Assembly: GCA_902492235.1 (NCBI GenBank)
Contig: CABUKS010000018.1
Location: forward strand, 1 to 46,431
Length of the DNA stretch: 46,431 nucleotides
Reading direction: 5' to 3'
DNA from: an uncultured Collinsella sp.
GTDB lineage: Bacteria > Actinomycetota > Coriobacteriia > Coriobacteriales > Coriobacteriaceae
Shown one piece after another: positions 8,491 to 17,581 of the stretch; position 1 is the first letter of the stretch, and each line of letters opens with the position of its first letter. The position numbers and the translations under genes were made by a program. Below the pieces are notes generated by a model that was not told where the DNA came from, did not search any database, and was given only the letters and a program-made list of their open reading frames with translations.

Positions 8491-8653
8491 ACAACGGGAC
8501 CTCAGTTGGGGTCTATCCCGGTTGCAGTTGCTTCGCTCCTGCACCACTTGGCTGGTGCGGCGGTTTGGCGTTGGAACGGTTCTTTTCTGATATATGCTGG
8601 TTGCGGCTCTTCTTTTGGGGGGAGTCGCTTTTTTGTTGCTAGGAGGTTGGCCC

Positions 8654-9541
8654 GTGGTTGATGGGGATACTCGTTCTGAGCTGCTTTCTGCGGATTGGAA
8701 TGGCGAATGGATGCGTCTGCAGGCCGCTCGGCATCGGGCTGATGATTCTTTTGAATGGGATAAGCGGGCTCGGCATTTTCGTCCACTGGAGACTGCTCCG
8801 TATGCCCGGGATTTTATGAAATTGCTGGCTCTTGAGCCTGGTGAGTCGGTGCTGGATATGGGATGTGGGGCTGGGTCGATTGCTATTCCGCTTGCTCAGG
8901 CTGGGCATCCTGTGATTGCTGCCGACTTCTCCCCCGCTATGCTGGGCACGCTTGATGCCGGCATTGAGTACTACGGACTCGAAAGGCGCATAACGCCGCT
9001 TGAGCTTGCTTGGGATGATGATTGGGATTTGGTTGGACCGGTCGCGAAAGCGGTGGATGTTGCCTTTGCCAGTCGGTCAGTTACGACGACCAATCTAAAA
9101 GGCGCGCTTGCCAAGCTTGATCGTACGGCTCGTCGGCGTTGTGCTGTCACGATGGTCGCCAACTCCAGCCCGCGCTATGACCTGCACCTGATGAACGCCA
9201 TCGGTGTCTCGGTTACCTGCAGTAATGGCTTTGTGTATGCTTTTAATATCCTCATTCAGATGGGTGCCCTGCCGCAGGTTACGTACTTTGAATCGCCTCG
9301 TCGCGATACCTTCGATAACCTTGAAGCGGGCGTAGCAGATTTTTCCCGTATGCTCGAGCATGGCAACGAGGATAAGGTCGACCGTCTGCGCGACTACATC
9401 GCCCGGCACATGATTGAGAACCCCCATGCCGGTGAGCCGGGCTCCAAGGGTGTGCCGCAGGGACGCTATATGCTCGACCACGTCCGCAAGGTCCGTTGGG
9501 CGTTTATTGCATGGGAGCCGGTCTCTGCGCCCAGCTCATAG
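8654..9541 (+). CDS. SAM-dependent class I methyltransferase
   Basis: A 295-residue protein with a Rossmann-type methyltransferase core. Motif I, VLDMGCGAGSIAIPLA, lies at about residue 65, followed by VIAADFSPAML at about 88 (acidic loop binding the SAM ribose). The substrate cannot be told from the sequence. I chose the GTG at 8654 because AGGAGG stands 7 bases before it. An in-frame ATG at 8594 would add a 20-residue hydrophobic stretch like a membrane anchor, but lacks a good ribosome site. The first half uses many T-ending codons, unlike the C/G-ending neighbours, suggesting acquisition or low expression. The next gene, yhbY, lies 158 bases further on. Confidence 0.8.
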   Translation: MVDGDTRSELLSADWNGEWMRLQAARHRADDSFEWDKRARHFRPLETAPYARDFMKLLALEPGESVLDMGCGAGSIAIPLAQAGHPVIAADFSPAMLGTLDAGIEYYGLERRITPLELAWDDDWDLVGPVAKAVDVAFASRSVTTTNLKGALAKLDRTARRRCAVTMVANSSPRYDLHLMNAIGVSVTCSNGFVYAFNILIQMGALPQVTYFESPRRDTFDNLEAGVADFSRMLEHGNEDKVDRLRDYIARHMIENPHAGEPGSKGVPQGRYMLDHVRKVRWAFIAWEPVSAPSS

Positions 9542-9699
9542 CCTGTTCGCAGCCCGTGCCGTTCTCCCGCTCGGCATCCGCATTCTTTTTGAACTGGGCA
9601 AACGCGCCCCACACCGCGCCGTTCCTGCGCTATCGTGGGACAGCTCACGTAGATTAAGGCCCCATCGAGGGGCGCCCCATACATAGAAAGCGAGAACCC

Positions 9700-9999
9700 A
9701 TGGCACTGACAGGAGCCCAGGTCAAGCAGCTTCGCAGCATGGCCCATCACCTCAACCCCGCCATCATCATCGGCAAGTCCGATGTCAACGAGGGCACCGT
9801 CGAGCAGACGGTCGCCTACCTGGAGAAGCACGAGCTCGTTAAGTGCTCCGTGCTCGATGGCTCCAGTCTTTCCGCCCGCGAGGCCGCCGAGGAGCTCGCC
9901 GAGCGCTGCCACGCCGAGGTCGTCCAGGTCATCGGCCGCAAGTTCTCGCTGTATCGCGAGTCCTCGCGCAAGGACATCGAGAAGATCAAGCTCGTCTAA
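9700..9999 (+). CDS. yhbY: YhbY-family RNA-binding protein (CRM domain)
   Basis: A 99-residue single CRS1-YhbY (CRM) domain. E. coli YhbY associates with pre-50S ribosomal particles. The sequence shows the family start LTGAQVKQLRSMAHHLNP, the IIIGKSDV loop, the VEQTVAYLEKHELVK helix and a final GRKFSLYRES strand. It covers the full family length of about 95-100 residues. AGAAAGCGAGAA gives a moderate ribosome site before the ATG. It appears to be a single gene, with a strong terminator 38 bases downstream. Confidence 0.92.
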   Translation: MALTGAQVKQLRSMAHHLNPAIIIGKSDVNEGTVEQTVAYLEKHELVKCSVLDGSSLSAREAAEELAERCHAEVVQVIGRKFSLYRESSRKDIEKIKLV

Positions 10000-10036
10000 G
10001 AGCCAATGATCCGGCGAGCCAACACATAGCAAGCTT

Positions 10037-10070
10037 ACGGGTGCCCGAGTACTTCGGGCGCCCGTTTTTT
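10037..10070 (+). terminator. Intrinsic terminator of yhbY
   Basis: A 12-bp stem (ACGGGTGCCCGA / TCGGGCGCCCGT, one T-G mismatch) with a 5-base loop, followed by six T. The T run reaches the last codon of the convergent regulator gene. On the minus strand there is no U tract, so it acts in one direction. Confidence 0.85.
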
Positions 10071-13068
10071 ATCGCTCGACCAGCACGCGGTTGAGCCGCC
10101 CCTCCACCAAGCGCTCGTATAGACGCCGCGTCTCGGGCTCGGGCACGCCATTGACCTGCTCCCTCAGATGGTGCATATGCCCACTGTATAGCTCGACGAT
10201 ATCGCGCCGCCGCCCCGCCGCACTGTAGACACGCATGGCGCAGCGCACCATATCCTCACGCGCCGTTTCCTGCCGAAGCCCCGACTCCGCCAGCCAAATC
10301 GCCGACTGCAGATCGTTTTCTTCTAGAGCGGCATTTGCTCCCTTAATCATGCAATCGATGTACTTTGACTGCATAATGCGCCGCATGCGCAAAAAGTAGG
10401 TGGGGTTACAGCCATTGGGAATATACAACGGTCCGGCATAAAGCTGCTCAACCTTAAGGCACAGCTCAACCAGATGGGGCCCGCGCGCACCCGTGCGATT
10501 CCCCAAAACCTCACGGCTTATCTGGTCAAACAGCCGTACATCGGTCTTAACGTAGTCACCGTTGAGTCCGATGCATTCATTTTGGATGAGTACACACGAC
10601 TTGCCATCCGGCGTCGGCCCCAAAGCCGACCGCAAGCGCGATATCGTCGAGTACAGGTTATTGCGGGCGCTATTAAACTCGGCATGGGGCCACAGCTCCA
10701 TGGCCAGCGTCTCACGATCGACGAGCGCATCCATGCCCAGCGCAAGCCGCTCGGCGAGCGTCGCTGCCTTCTTGCGGCGCCACATTTTATCCGTGATGGG
10801 AAACCCATCGCGCTCGGCGCGAAACGCACCAAACATGCGAATCTCGATATGGTCGATGGTATCAACGGCTTCAACCTCGCCGGCCTGGAACAGGCGCTCG
10901 CCCTCTCCTTCCAAATCGTCGCGCAGCGAGTACCGCGACAGCTCGCGCACGGGAAGCTTCTTGCGTATCCTGCCCGCCGGCTCGCCCAGACAATGCATGG
11001 CAAGGCGCGCAAAGAGCCGATACGATGGCTCTAGAATCCCCGCACGATTCATGGACATCCAGGCCGCAAGATCGCTGTCTCGGCCCGCACAGGCCAAATG
11101 CAGCGCCACCATCCAGGCCTCCGCTCCACCAACCTGCGTCTGGCTTATATCGAGCAACTCCGCTTCCTCGCGCACCGAAACCATCGAGGTGTTACGCAGA
11201 TATGCCGCGCGCTCCAGCAGCAATGCGTTATCGCGCATGTACGCAATCGACTCCTCGGCAAGTTTGAGCACTTGGACCGCACGGAACTTTGCATTAACCG
11301 GCCGTCCCTCTGCCAGTGACTGCCAGCCTTCTAGCAACAGCCCAAACAGCTGAATCTGGTTGTCACGCATGCGCACGGCAAAACGATCGAGCTCGTTGAA
11401 CGCCGCGTCGTCGGTTACCGGCAAGCCGGAAAGGAGCCGCCGTGCCGCCAACACCATGCGCACCCAGATAGCCATCGCCTTAAGCCCACGTACGCCGAGT
11501 GCCTCCCGCACCACCGTCATCTCGTCGTCGCGCTCGTCGGTTCCCGCAAACGACCCGTCAAAGAGCTCCGCCAGCATGCTATCGGCCCGTATAACAATCC
11601 CCGCGATGTCGAGCTCGCAGTCGTAGGCCTTGCTCGTTTTGAGCTGCTGTAGAACGCCGCCGTCATCTCCCCGTTCGGTCAGGCATCGCTTGACCTCGAT
11701 ATGCGCGGACAGCATGTCGAGTGCGGTGTGGGACGTCCCAATTTCTGGCACGGCCAGGTTCGTAGGAAGCCCAAGCCCGTTGTCCCCATAGCAAACAGCC
11801 GTCAGTGTCTGGGCCACCCTCCATGAAACAGGGTCTATTTCGCAGGCCGCCCGTTCGCCCCCGCGCTCGATGACCGATGCCATATAGCGAGCGAGCTTTG
11901 TATTGGACACGCTGACCGCTGCCAGATATACGCCAAGCGCCTCGGCAGGCGTTGGCTCTGGAGCCGGATCGTCAGCATCGATCGTGCCCAGCGCTGCTCG
12001 GCAGATATCGGCCCCGTGCCCCGTCAGAGCAAGATCGACCCCATACTGCCCAGCAAGTTCAAGGACCGCCTCGCGGTCCAAAAAGGCGTCCGCCAGGCCC
12101 ATCGCCGCATCGCATCGGCCTGCCTTAAGCAAAATCCGGGCCGCCCTCGGAACAAGTTCGGGGCGAACCTCGGCCACCAACTTACGTAAGCGCAAGCGTC
12201 CGTTATCCTCCGTGCCCAGACACGTAAAACTCCGCTCGGCGGGATCCAAGCCAAAGATCGGGTAGTCACGTACAAAGTAGGACTGATCGACCATCGACAG
12301 CCTCACCCCGCAAGCCTCGAGTTCTGCGATATTGCCCTCGCCCATCAAAACCATGAGACATGCCACGCAAAACAGCGCATTATTGTCGAGCGAAGCCAGA
12401 TCGGCAAGTGCCGCGCCATATACGTTGACAATCTCGTTTTCGAGCAGACCGGCTACGTCGCCTTGGCCATACAGACCCGTCTGCAATGCCGAAACGAGCT
12501 CGGGCACGCCCTGCGTGAGCTGATAAAAGTCAAGCGATGTGCTGATCGAAAACGCCGATGCCCACGCCGAATACTCATAGGCATGCACCTTGAGCATCTG
12601 CGCATTGATCTTAACCGAATCGCCCAGCCCATGAATCAGCTGACGATTTGAAGGACGGCAGGAGATAAAGACCCCTATCCCCATAGCGCGCAGGCCGCGA
12701 ATCCTGTCGATGAGGTCTTCGGTATCGTGCTGATCGAGGTTTGGCACATTATCAATCGCGATAAGGGAATGCGGTTTGTCTTTGAGTTCTTCGGTAACCA
12801 CCTCGAGCTGCATAAACACCTCGCGCCCAGTGGCGCGATCGGCCTCGATAATCCGCACGGGGCCTCGCGTCGGGTCGCATTTAACCTCATGGGTGTACTG
12901 CAGCAGCACCGAGGTTTTCCCAAACCCGTCGGGCGCATAAAGAACCACGATGCCGGCCTTTCGGCCCTTGGCGATAAGCTCATTCATCAAGCGTTCGCGT
13001 CGCACCATATAGCCTCCGCCCAGCGGCATCAGCTCGAGCTCGTCTATACCGCTCAAATCGTTTACCAT
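10069..13068 (-). CDS. Large STAND-ATPase / SARP-type transcriptional regulator
   Basis: A 999-residue cytoplasmic regulator. N-terminal P-loop NTPase: Walker A APDGFGKTSVL at about residue 45 and Walker B-like SLIAIDNVP at about 100, as in MalT/STAND regulators. The middle (about 300-720) is helical and looks like repeats of the TPR type. C-terminal part: a winged-helix DNA-binding domain beginning IRMFGAFRAERDGFPI at about 735, then a bacterial transcriptional-activator (BTAD) segment at about 830-990. Fusion of a STAND ATPase to a SARP output is known in actinobacteria, mostly for secondary metabolism or adaptive genes; the target here is unknown. GAGGAG precedes the ATG. It is convergent with yhbY and stands alone, with a long upstream region. 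Confidence 0.85.
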   Translation of the reverse strand: MVNDLSGIDELELMPLGGGYMVRRERLMNELIAKGRKAGIVVLYAPDGFGKTSVLLQYTHEVKCDPTRGPVRIIEADRATGREVFMQLEVVTEELKDKPHSLIAIDNVPNLDQHDTEDLIDRIRGLRAMGIGVFISCRPSNRQLIHGLGDSVKINAQMLKVHAYEYSAWASAFSISTSLDFYQLTQGVPELVSALQTGLYGQGDVAGLLENEIVNVYGAALADLASLDNNALFCVACLMVLMGEGNIAELEACGVRLSMVDQSYFVRDYPIFGLDPAERSFTCLGTEDNGRLRLRKLVAEVRPELVPRAARILLKAGRCDAAMGLADAFLDREAVLELAGQYGVDLALTGHGADICRAALGTIDADDPAPEPTPAEALGVYLAAVSVSNTKLARYMASVIERGGERAACEIDPVSWRVAQTLTAVCYGDNGLGLPTNLAVPEIGTSHTALDMLSAHIEVKRCLTERGDDGGVLQQLKTSKAYDCELDIAGIVIRADSMLAELFDGSFAGTDERDDEMTVVREALGVRGLKAMAIWVRMVLAARRLLSGLPVTDDAAFNELDRFAVRMRDNQIQLFGLLLEGWQSLAEGRPVNAKFRAVQVLKLAEESIAYMRDNALLLERAAYLRNTSMVSVREEAELLDISQTQVGGAEAWMVALHLACAGRDSDLAAWMSMNRAGILEPSYRLFARLAMHCLGEPAGRIRKKLPVRELSRYSLRDDLEGEGERLFQAGEVEAVDTIDHIEIRMFGAFRAERDGFPITDKMWRRKKAATLAERLALGMDALVDRETLAMELWPHAEFNSARNNLYSTISRLRSALGPTPDGKSCVLIQNECIGLNGDYVKTDVRLFDQISREVLGNRTGARGPHLVELCLKVEQLYAGPLYIPNGCNPTYFLRMRRIMQSKYIDCMIKGANAALEENDLQSAIWLAESGLRQETAREDMVRCAMRVYSAAGRRRDIVELYSGHMHHLREQVNGVPEPETRRLYERLVEGRLNRVLVER

Positions 13069-13456
13069 GCCCGCTCCTCAACTCGACCGTATGGACACTG
13101 TAGCCGCAAGACCATACAAGCCGCGCTATGAATAGAGCGACCTTGTGTTTTAGGTTGTCTTTTGGTACGCAACCGGCAAGTTTTTGTACAGCGAGGGCCG
13201 ATTGTTATTAATCCCCCGACTAATCGGTCTTTAAGCAGGTAAATGAGCTTGTCAGCTTGTCCCATCTAAGCGGCAGTGTAACGCAAATGAACAAGGTTCA
13301 GTTATGTCATTCAACTCGCCTAGCACCCGCTACCGTCTACGACCTTCTAGTGGCATTTTTGCATAGAATCTGGTATGGAATGAATCAAGCTGTTGGGCAT
13401 CTGGCGTTCGTCAAGCTTGCGGCAAGATTTTGGTCAAGTGGGCGGACAGGGATAGC
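13069..13456. other. Non-coding region between the SARP-type gene and nagB
   Basis: About 390 bases with lower GC than the flanks, presumably holding the regulator's promoter and leader on the minus strand. The best -35/-10 pair I can find there is CTGACA / TAAAGA with a 16-base spacer near 13227-13254, which is weak. Short open frames here have neither ribosome sites nor a recognisable product. No repeat or RNA is recognised. Confidence 0.4.
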
Positions 13457-13483
13457 AAAAAGGCCCCCGCAAAGCGGAGGCCT
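13457..13483 (-). terminator. Intrinsic terminator of nagB
   Basis: On the minus strand GGCCTCCGC and GCGGGGGCC pair around a short loop (one T-G pair), followed by TTTTT. It lies about 35 bases after the nagB stop. Confidence 0.82.
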
Positions 13484-13516
13484 TAGGCAAGGCTATGTCG
13501 AGCTGCAGGATTCGCG

Positions 13517-14245
13517 CTACTCGCAGAGCGAAAGGGCGGCCTCGTCGGCAACGACAACGCAGTTGGTGTGCAGCTGCAGGATCGAAGCCGGGCACTCGGG
13601 CGTAACCGGACCATAGCACATGTCATGCACGGCCTGAGCCTTGGCCTCACCGTTGGCGACGACCAGGATCATGCGGGCATACATGATGGTCTGGGTACCC
13701 ATGGTGTAGGCCTGACGGGGAACATCGTCGATGCTGTCGAACAGGCGGCTGTTGGCCTGAATGGTGCTCTCGGTGAGGTCGACGCAGTGCGTGCCCTTGG
13801 AGAAGTGGTCATCGGGCTCGTTGAAGCCGATGTGACCGTTGTTGCCAATACCGAGCAGTTGCAGATCCGGGTAACCGGCGTCGGCGACAATCTTGTCGTA
13901 CTCAGAGCAGGCAGCGGCGGCGTCGGGGTTGGAACCGTCGGGCACATGCGTGTTGTTCAGGTCGATGTTGATGTGATCGAAGAAGTTCTCACGCATGAAG
14001 TAGTGATAGCTCTGGGGATCGTCGTGCGAAAGGCCGCGATACTCGTCCAGGTTGTAGGTGCTGACCTCGGCAAAGTCGACGTCGCCCTTCTTGTACCAAG
14101 CAGCGAGCTGCTTGTAGGCACCGATCGGGGTGGAGCCGGTGGCAAGACCCAGCACACAGTCGGGCTTGAGGATAACCTGGGCCGAGATGATATTAGCGGC
14201 CTTGCGGCTCATATCCTCGTAGTCTTTAGCTTTAATGATCTTCAT
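13517..14245 (-). CDS. nagB: Glucosamine-6-phosphate deaminase
   Basis: Converts glucosamine-6-phosphate to fructose-6-phosphate and ammonia, linking amino-sugar breakdown to glycolysis. The 242-residue length equals the short NagB form of Bacillus. Motifs: LGLATGSTPIGAYKQL at about residue 35 (phosphate-binding loop), STYNLDEYRGL at about 65 and GIGNNGHIGFNEP at about 130. ATG 14245 is preceded by AAAGGA; the frame remains open for 117 more codons upstream, but that stretch does not resemble NagB. It lies downstream of crr and glmM on the same strand, a natural grouping of amino-sugar genes, although a hairpin at 14446-14473 separates it from crr. Confidence 0.94.
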   Translation of the reverse strand: MKIIKAKDYEDMSRKAANIISAQVILKPDCVLGLATGSTPIGAYKQLAAWYKKGDVDFAEVSTYNLDEYRGLSHDDPQSYHYFMRENFFDHINIDLNNTHVPDGSNPDAAAACSEYDKIVADAGYPDLQLLGIGNNGHIGFNEPDDHFSKGTHCVDLTESTIQANSRLFDSIDDVPRQAYTMGTQTIMYARMILVVANGEAKAQAVHDMCYGPVTPECPASILQLHTNCVVVADEAALSLCE

Positions 14246-14445
14246 TACGCGTCCTTTCTCGTACAAGAGAGGCAAGGCTCCCTTACAAGCACTTGCCCGC
14301 GGCCCGCGTCGGCCGCAACCAACGTGTGCGGCCACCAGGGCGAGGTCGCGTAATGTATGTGTCTCGTGTCTAGCCGCGTCGAGGCCCCTGCCCGTCCACG
14401 GTGACCCAAAGCCTTTTAGCTTCGGACAAATCCCATCTTGCCACT

Positions 14446-14473
14446 GAGGGCGTCCTCTTTCAAGGGCGCCCTC
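14446..14473 (-). terminator. Hairpin between crr and nagB
   Basis: GAGGGCG-CCT and AGG-CGCCCTC form a stem of about 10 bp with a 6-base loop, 44 bases after the crr stop. No run of T follows on the minus strand, so it may be a weak terminator, an mRNA-stabilising hairpin or an attenuator before nagB. Confidence 0.4.
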
Positions 14474-14516
14474 CGTAAACGTGTTTGAATTGTAGACTAA
14501 TGGCCACGTGCACTTG

Positions 14517-15014
14517 CTAGCGCTCGCGAGCAACGATGAGCTGGTCCATCTCTTCGACATGCACGCCAACGGAGCCCTTGATGCTCGAGAACTCAACGGA
14601 GTTGCACACCAAGATGGGAACCGTCACATCGTAGCCCTCGGCAGCAATTGCCTCGCGATCGAACTCAATGAGCACATCGCCCTTATGGACGATGTCACCC
14701 ACTTGCGCATGTACGGTAAAGTGCTTGCCCTCGAGCTGAACAGTGTCCAAACCAACGTGGATGAGCACGTCCAAGCCATCGACCGTGTTAAGCGCAACGG
14801 CGTGTCCCGTGGGAAAAATAGCCTCGACCTTGGCATCAGCCGGCGCGATCACGCGCGTTCCGGTGGGCTGAATCGCCACGCCCTGGCCCAAAAGGCCGGT
14901 GGCAAACGTCTGATCGTTTACCTCGGAGAGCGGAATGACGTCACCCGAGATGGGAGCATCCAACGTAAGGACTCGACCACGCATACCAAAAGACCTTAGG
15001 ACTTTAGTGAACAT
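14517..15014 (-). CDS. crr: Glucose-type PTS enzyme IIA
   Basis: A 165-residue stand-alone IIA(Glc) domain, which carries phosphate from HPr to an IIB domain and in many bacteria regulates other sugar systems. The two active-site histidines are His71 (FPTGHAVAL) and His86 (DVLIHVGLDTV), in the usual family context; the C-terminal SVEFSSIKG strand is present. GGGGGAG stands directly before ATG 15014. No IIBC gene lies in the window, so it may serve several permeases. It is between glmM and nagB on the same strand, consistent with a role in hexosamine or glucose uptake. Confidence 0.93.
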   Translation of the reverse strand: MFTKVLRSFGMRGRVLTLDAPISGDVIPLSEVNDQTFATGLLGQGVAIQPTGTRVIAPADAKVEAIFPTGHAVALNTVDGLDVLIHVGLDTVQLEGKHFTVHAQVGDIVHKGDVLIEFDREAIAAEGYDVTVPILVCNSVEFSSIKGSVGVHVEEMDQLIVARER

Positions 15015-15055
15015 GCTCCCCCTCGGACATACCGATCAACCAAAATAACCTTAAC

Positions 15056-15085
15056 AGTTTACCACTTGGCACCCGTTTTTGACCA
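15056..15085 (-). promoter_or_regulatory. Candidate promoter of crr
   Basis: On the minus strand TGGTCA (-35, 15080-15085) and TAAACT (-10, 15056-15061) are 18 bases apart, about 40 bases upstream of the crr start. The -35 abuts the glmM stop. Moderate match only. Confidence 0.35.
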
Positions 15086-16423
15086 TTAGGGAAGTTCGCG
15101 CTTGACAACCTCGACGATGTCGTCGACAACGCGCTGAGTCAGCTCGTGCGTCTCGGCCTCGGCCATCACGCGGACCAGCGGCTCGGTACCACTCGGGCGC
15201 ACCAGAATGCGGCCGCGGCCGTCAAGCTCCTTCTCGGCAGCAGCGACGGCATCCCAGATGGGCTGGCAATCATCCAGACCAGCCTTGTTGTCGGAATGCA
15301 CGTTGACGAGCACCTGCGGGTACTTCTTCATAATGCCGGCAAGATCGGTGAGGGTACGACCGGTGCGCTTGAGCACGGCCAGCAGCTGCAGAGCCGTCAC
15401 CAGGCCGTCACCGGTAGTGTTGTGCTCCAGGAAGATGATGTGACCGGACTGTTCGCCGCCGATGACGGCGCCGTCCGCGAGCATGCGCTCCAGAACGTAG
15501 CGGTCTCCCACGGCGGTCTGAACCATCTCGAAGCCCTGCTCCTTCATAGCGATGGAGAAGCCCAGGTTGCACATGACGGTCGAGACGATCTCGGAGTTGG
15601 CGAGCTTGCCGCGAGCGGCGAGGTCAGAACCGCAGATAGCCAGGATGTAGTCACCGTCGATCTCATTGCCCTCGCTGTCCACGAACAGCACGCGATCGGC
15701 GTCGCCGTCGTGGGCCAAGCCGATATCGGCGTGGGTGCGCAGCACGAGCTCGCGCAGGGGCTCAAGGTGCGTAGAGCCGCACTCAACGTTAATGTCAGTG
15801 CCGCAGTAATCGGTGTTGATGGCATGGACCGTGGCGCCCAGGCGCTGCAGCGCGGCGGGCGTGGTCTGGCAAGAAGCACCGTGGCCGCAGTCGACGGCAA
15901 CGACTAGGCCGTCGAGCCTCAGGCCATCAAGCGTATCGATGGCGTGGTCGACGTATGCCTTGCGAGCGTCCTTCATCTTGATAATGTGGCCCACGCCGGC
16001 ACCGGTCGGCAGCGTGTCGGCAGCCATGGCTTCCTCGGACATGACCCAGGCGCTGATCTCTTCCTCGACGGCATCGGGAAGCTTCATGCCCTTGCGGCTA
16101 AAGAACTTGATGCCGTTGAACTCCGGCGGATTGTGCGAAGCGGAGATGACAATGCCGCCATCGAGCTCGTTTTGAACAGTGAGCAGCGCCACAGCAGGCG
16201 TGGGGATGACACCGCAGCAGTGCGGACGGCCGCCCTCGGCCATAATGCCGGCGGTCAGAGCGCTCTCGAGCATGGTGCCCGAAAGGCGCGTGTCACGGCC
16301 GATGCAGATGTCCGGACCAAGGAACTTGGTCGCCGCGCGACCCAGACGAAACGCGAGGTCGCACGAAAGATCGGCGTTGGCGACGCCACGGACGCCATCG
16401 GTACCGAAGATGTTCTGGGGCAT
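15086..16423 (-). CDS. glmM: Phosphoglucosamine mutase
   Basis: Interconverts glucosamine-6-phosphate and glucosamine-1-phosphate, feeding UDP-GlcNAc and peptidoglycan synthesis. The 445 residues match the family. The catalytic phosphoserine is Ser96 in ISASHNPPEFNGIK; the N terminus FGTDGVRGVAN, the metal-binding DGDADRVL loop at about 245 and the C-terminal RPSGTEPLVRVMAE at about 415 are all present. AAGGAG precedes the ATG. It sits 123 bases after rpsI, beyond that gene's terminator, so it is probably transcribed from its own promoter. No terminator follows, so it may read through into crr. Confidence 0.96.
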   Translation of the reverse strand: MPQNIFGTDGVRGVANADLSCDLAFRLGRAATKFLGPDICIGRDTRLSGTMLESALTAGIMAEGGRPHCCGVIPTPAVALLTVQNELDGGIVISASHNPPEFNGIKFFSRKGMKLPDAVEEEISAWVMSEEAMAADTLPTGAGVGHIIKMKDARKAYVDHAIDTLDGLRLDGLVVAVDCGHGASCQTTPAALQRLGATVHAINTDYCGTDINVECGSTHLEPLRELVLRTHADIGLAHDGDADRVLFVDSEGNEIDGDYILAICGSDLAARGKLANSEIVSTVMCNLGFSIAMKEQGFEMVQTAVGDRYVLERMLADGAVIGGEQSGHIIFLEHNTTGDGLVTALQLLAVLKRTGRTLTDLAGIMKKYPQVLVNVHSDNKAGLDDCQPIWDAVAAAEKELDGRGRILVRPSGTEPLVRVMAEAETHELTQRVVDDIVEVVKRELP

Positions 16424-16472
16424 AGGATCGCTCCTTCCCTAGCAGGCGATATGCAACCGCCCACCCTAGTCG

Positions 16473-16516
16473 AAAAAGAAAAGCGGGACCCGCCGAGGAA
16501 TCGGCAGGCCCCGCTT
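16473..16516 (-). terminator. Intrinsic terminator of rplM-rpsI
   Basis: On the minus strand a long stem (GCGGGGCCTGCCGA / TCGGCGGGTCCCGC) with a small loop is followed by TTTTCTTTTT. It lies about 30 bases after the rpsI stop. Confidence 0.85.
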
Positions 16517-16546
16517 GTACATTGTATCTCGAAAGGAGATAAAACC

Positions 16547-16942
<396 letters not shown>

Positions 16943-16944
16943 CT

Positions 16945-17388
16945 TTAAGCCTCCAGCTCAATCTTCGTGGGGTTCTGGGCAGCATGCGGATGCTCGGCAC
17001 CAGCGTAGACCTTAAGCTTGGTCATCTGGGCACGGCCGAGGGTGGTCTTGGGCAGCATACCGCGAACGGCGCGCTCGATGACCTTCTCCGGGTGCTTCTC
17101 CATAGCCTGGCGGAAGCTCTCAGCCTTGAGGCCGCCGTTGTAGCCGCTGTGGCGATAATAGGTCTTCGTGTCGGCCTTGTTACCGGTAAGCTGGACCTTA
17201 TCGGCGTTGATGACGACAACGAAGTCGCCGCAGTCGCTGTTGGGCGTGAACTGGGGCTTGTTCTTACCGCGCAGGATCATTGCGATCTGGGTGGCAAGAC
17301 GGCCCAGGACAGCACCATCGGCGTCGACGAGAACCCAGTTGCGCTGGACCTCGCCCTGCTTGGCGTAGTGAGTCGATTTCGAAATCAC
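16945..17388 (-). CDS. rplM: 50S ribosomal protein L13
   Basis: A 147-residue L13 protein, an early-assembling large-subunit protein. Typical stretches: WVLVDADGAVLGRLATQIA at about residue 20, DFVVVINADKVQLTGNK at about 55, YYRHSGYNGGLK at about 77 and ERAVRGMLPKTTLGR at about 105. The start is GTG at 17388, with GGAGG 8 bases upstream. First gene of the rplM-rpsI operon; the 66 bases between the promoter's -10 and the start contain a short leader without an obvious structure. Confidence 0.97.
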   Translation of the reverse strand: MISKSTHYAKQGEVQRNWVLVDADGAVLGRLATQIAMILRGKNKPQFTPNSDCGDFVVVINADKVQLTGNKADTKTYYRHSGYNGGLKAESFRQAMEKHPEKVIERAVRGMLPKTTLGRAQMTKLKVYAGAEHPHAAQNPTKIELEA

Positions 17389-17454
17389 TTAGACTCCTCC
17401 ATGTACAGTACGTGTTGTTACAGAGATTCACGGGGCTCTGCAAGTAACCCGTCC

Positions 17455-17482
17455 ATATTACCCCGCTCGCCGTACGAGTCAA
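17455..17482 (-). promoter_or_regulatory. Promoter of the rplM-rpsI operon
   Basis: On the minus strand TTGACT (17477-17482) and TAATAT (17455-17460) are 16 bases apart, 67 bases upstream of the rplM start. This is one of the best sigma-70-type matches in the window. Confidence 0.7.
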
Positions 17483-17581
17483 CAGGTATTTTGGCTCCGA
17501 CCAGAGTTTCTGCACATGTCATCCACGAGCCGTGATTTTTCCAGCCCTTTAGCTGTTGTCATTTTTGAGGGTTCGCCGTCG

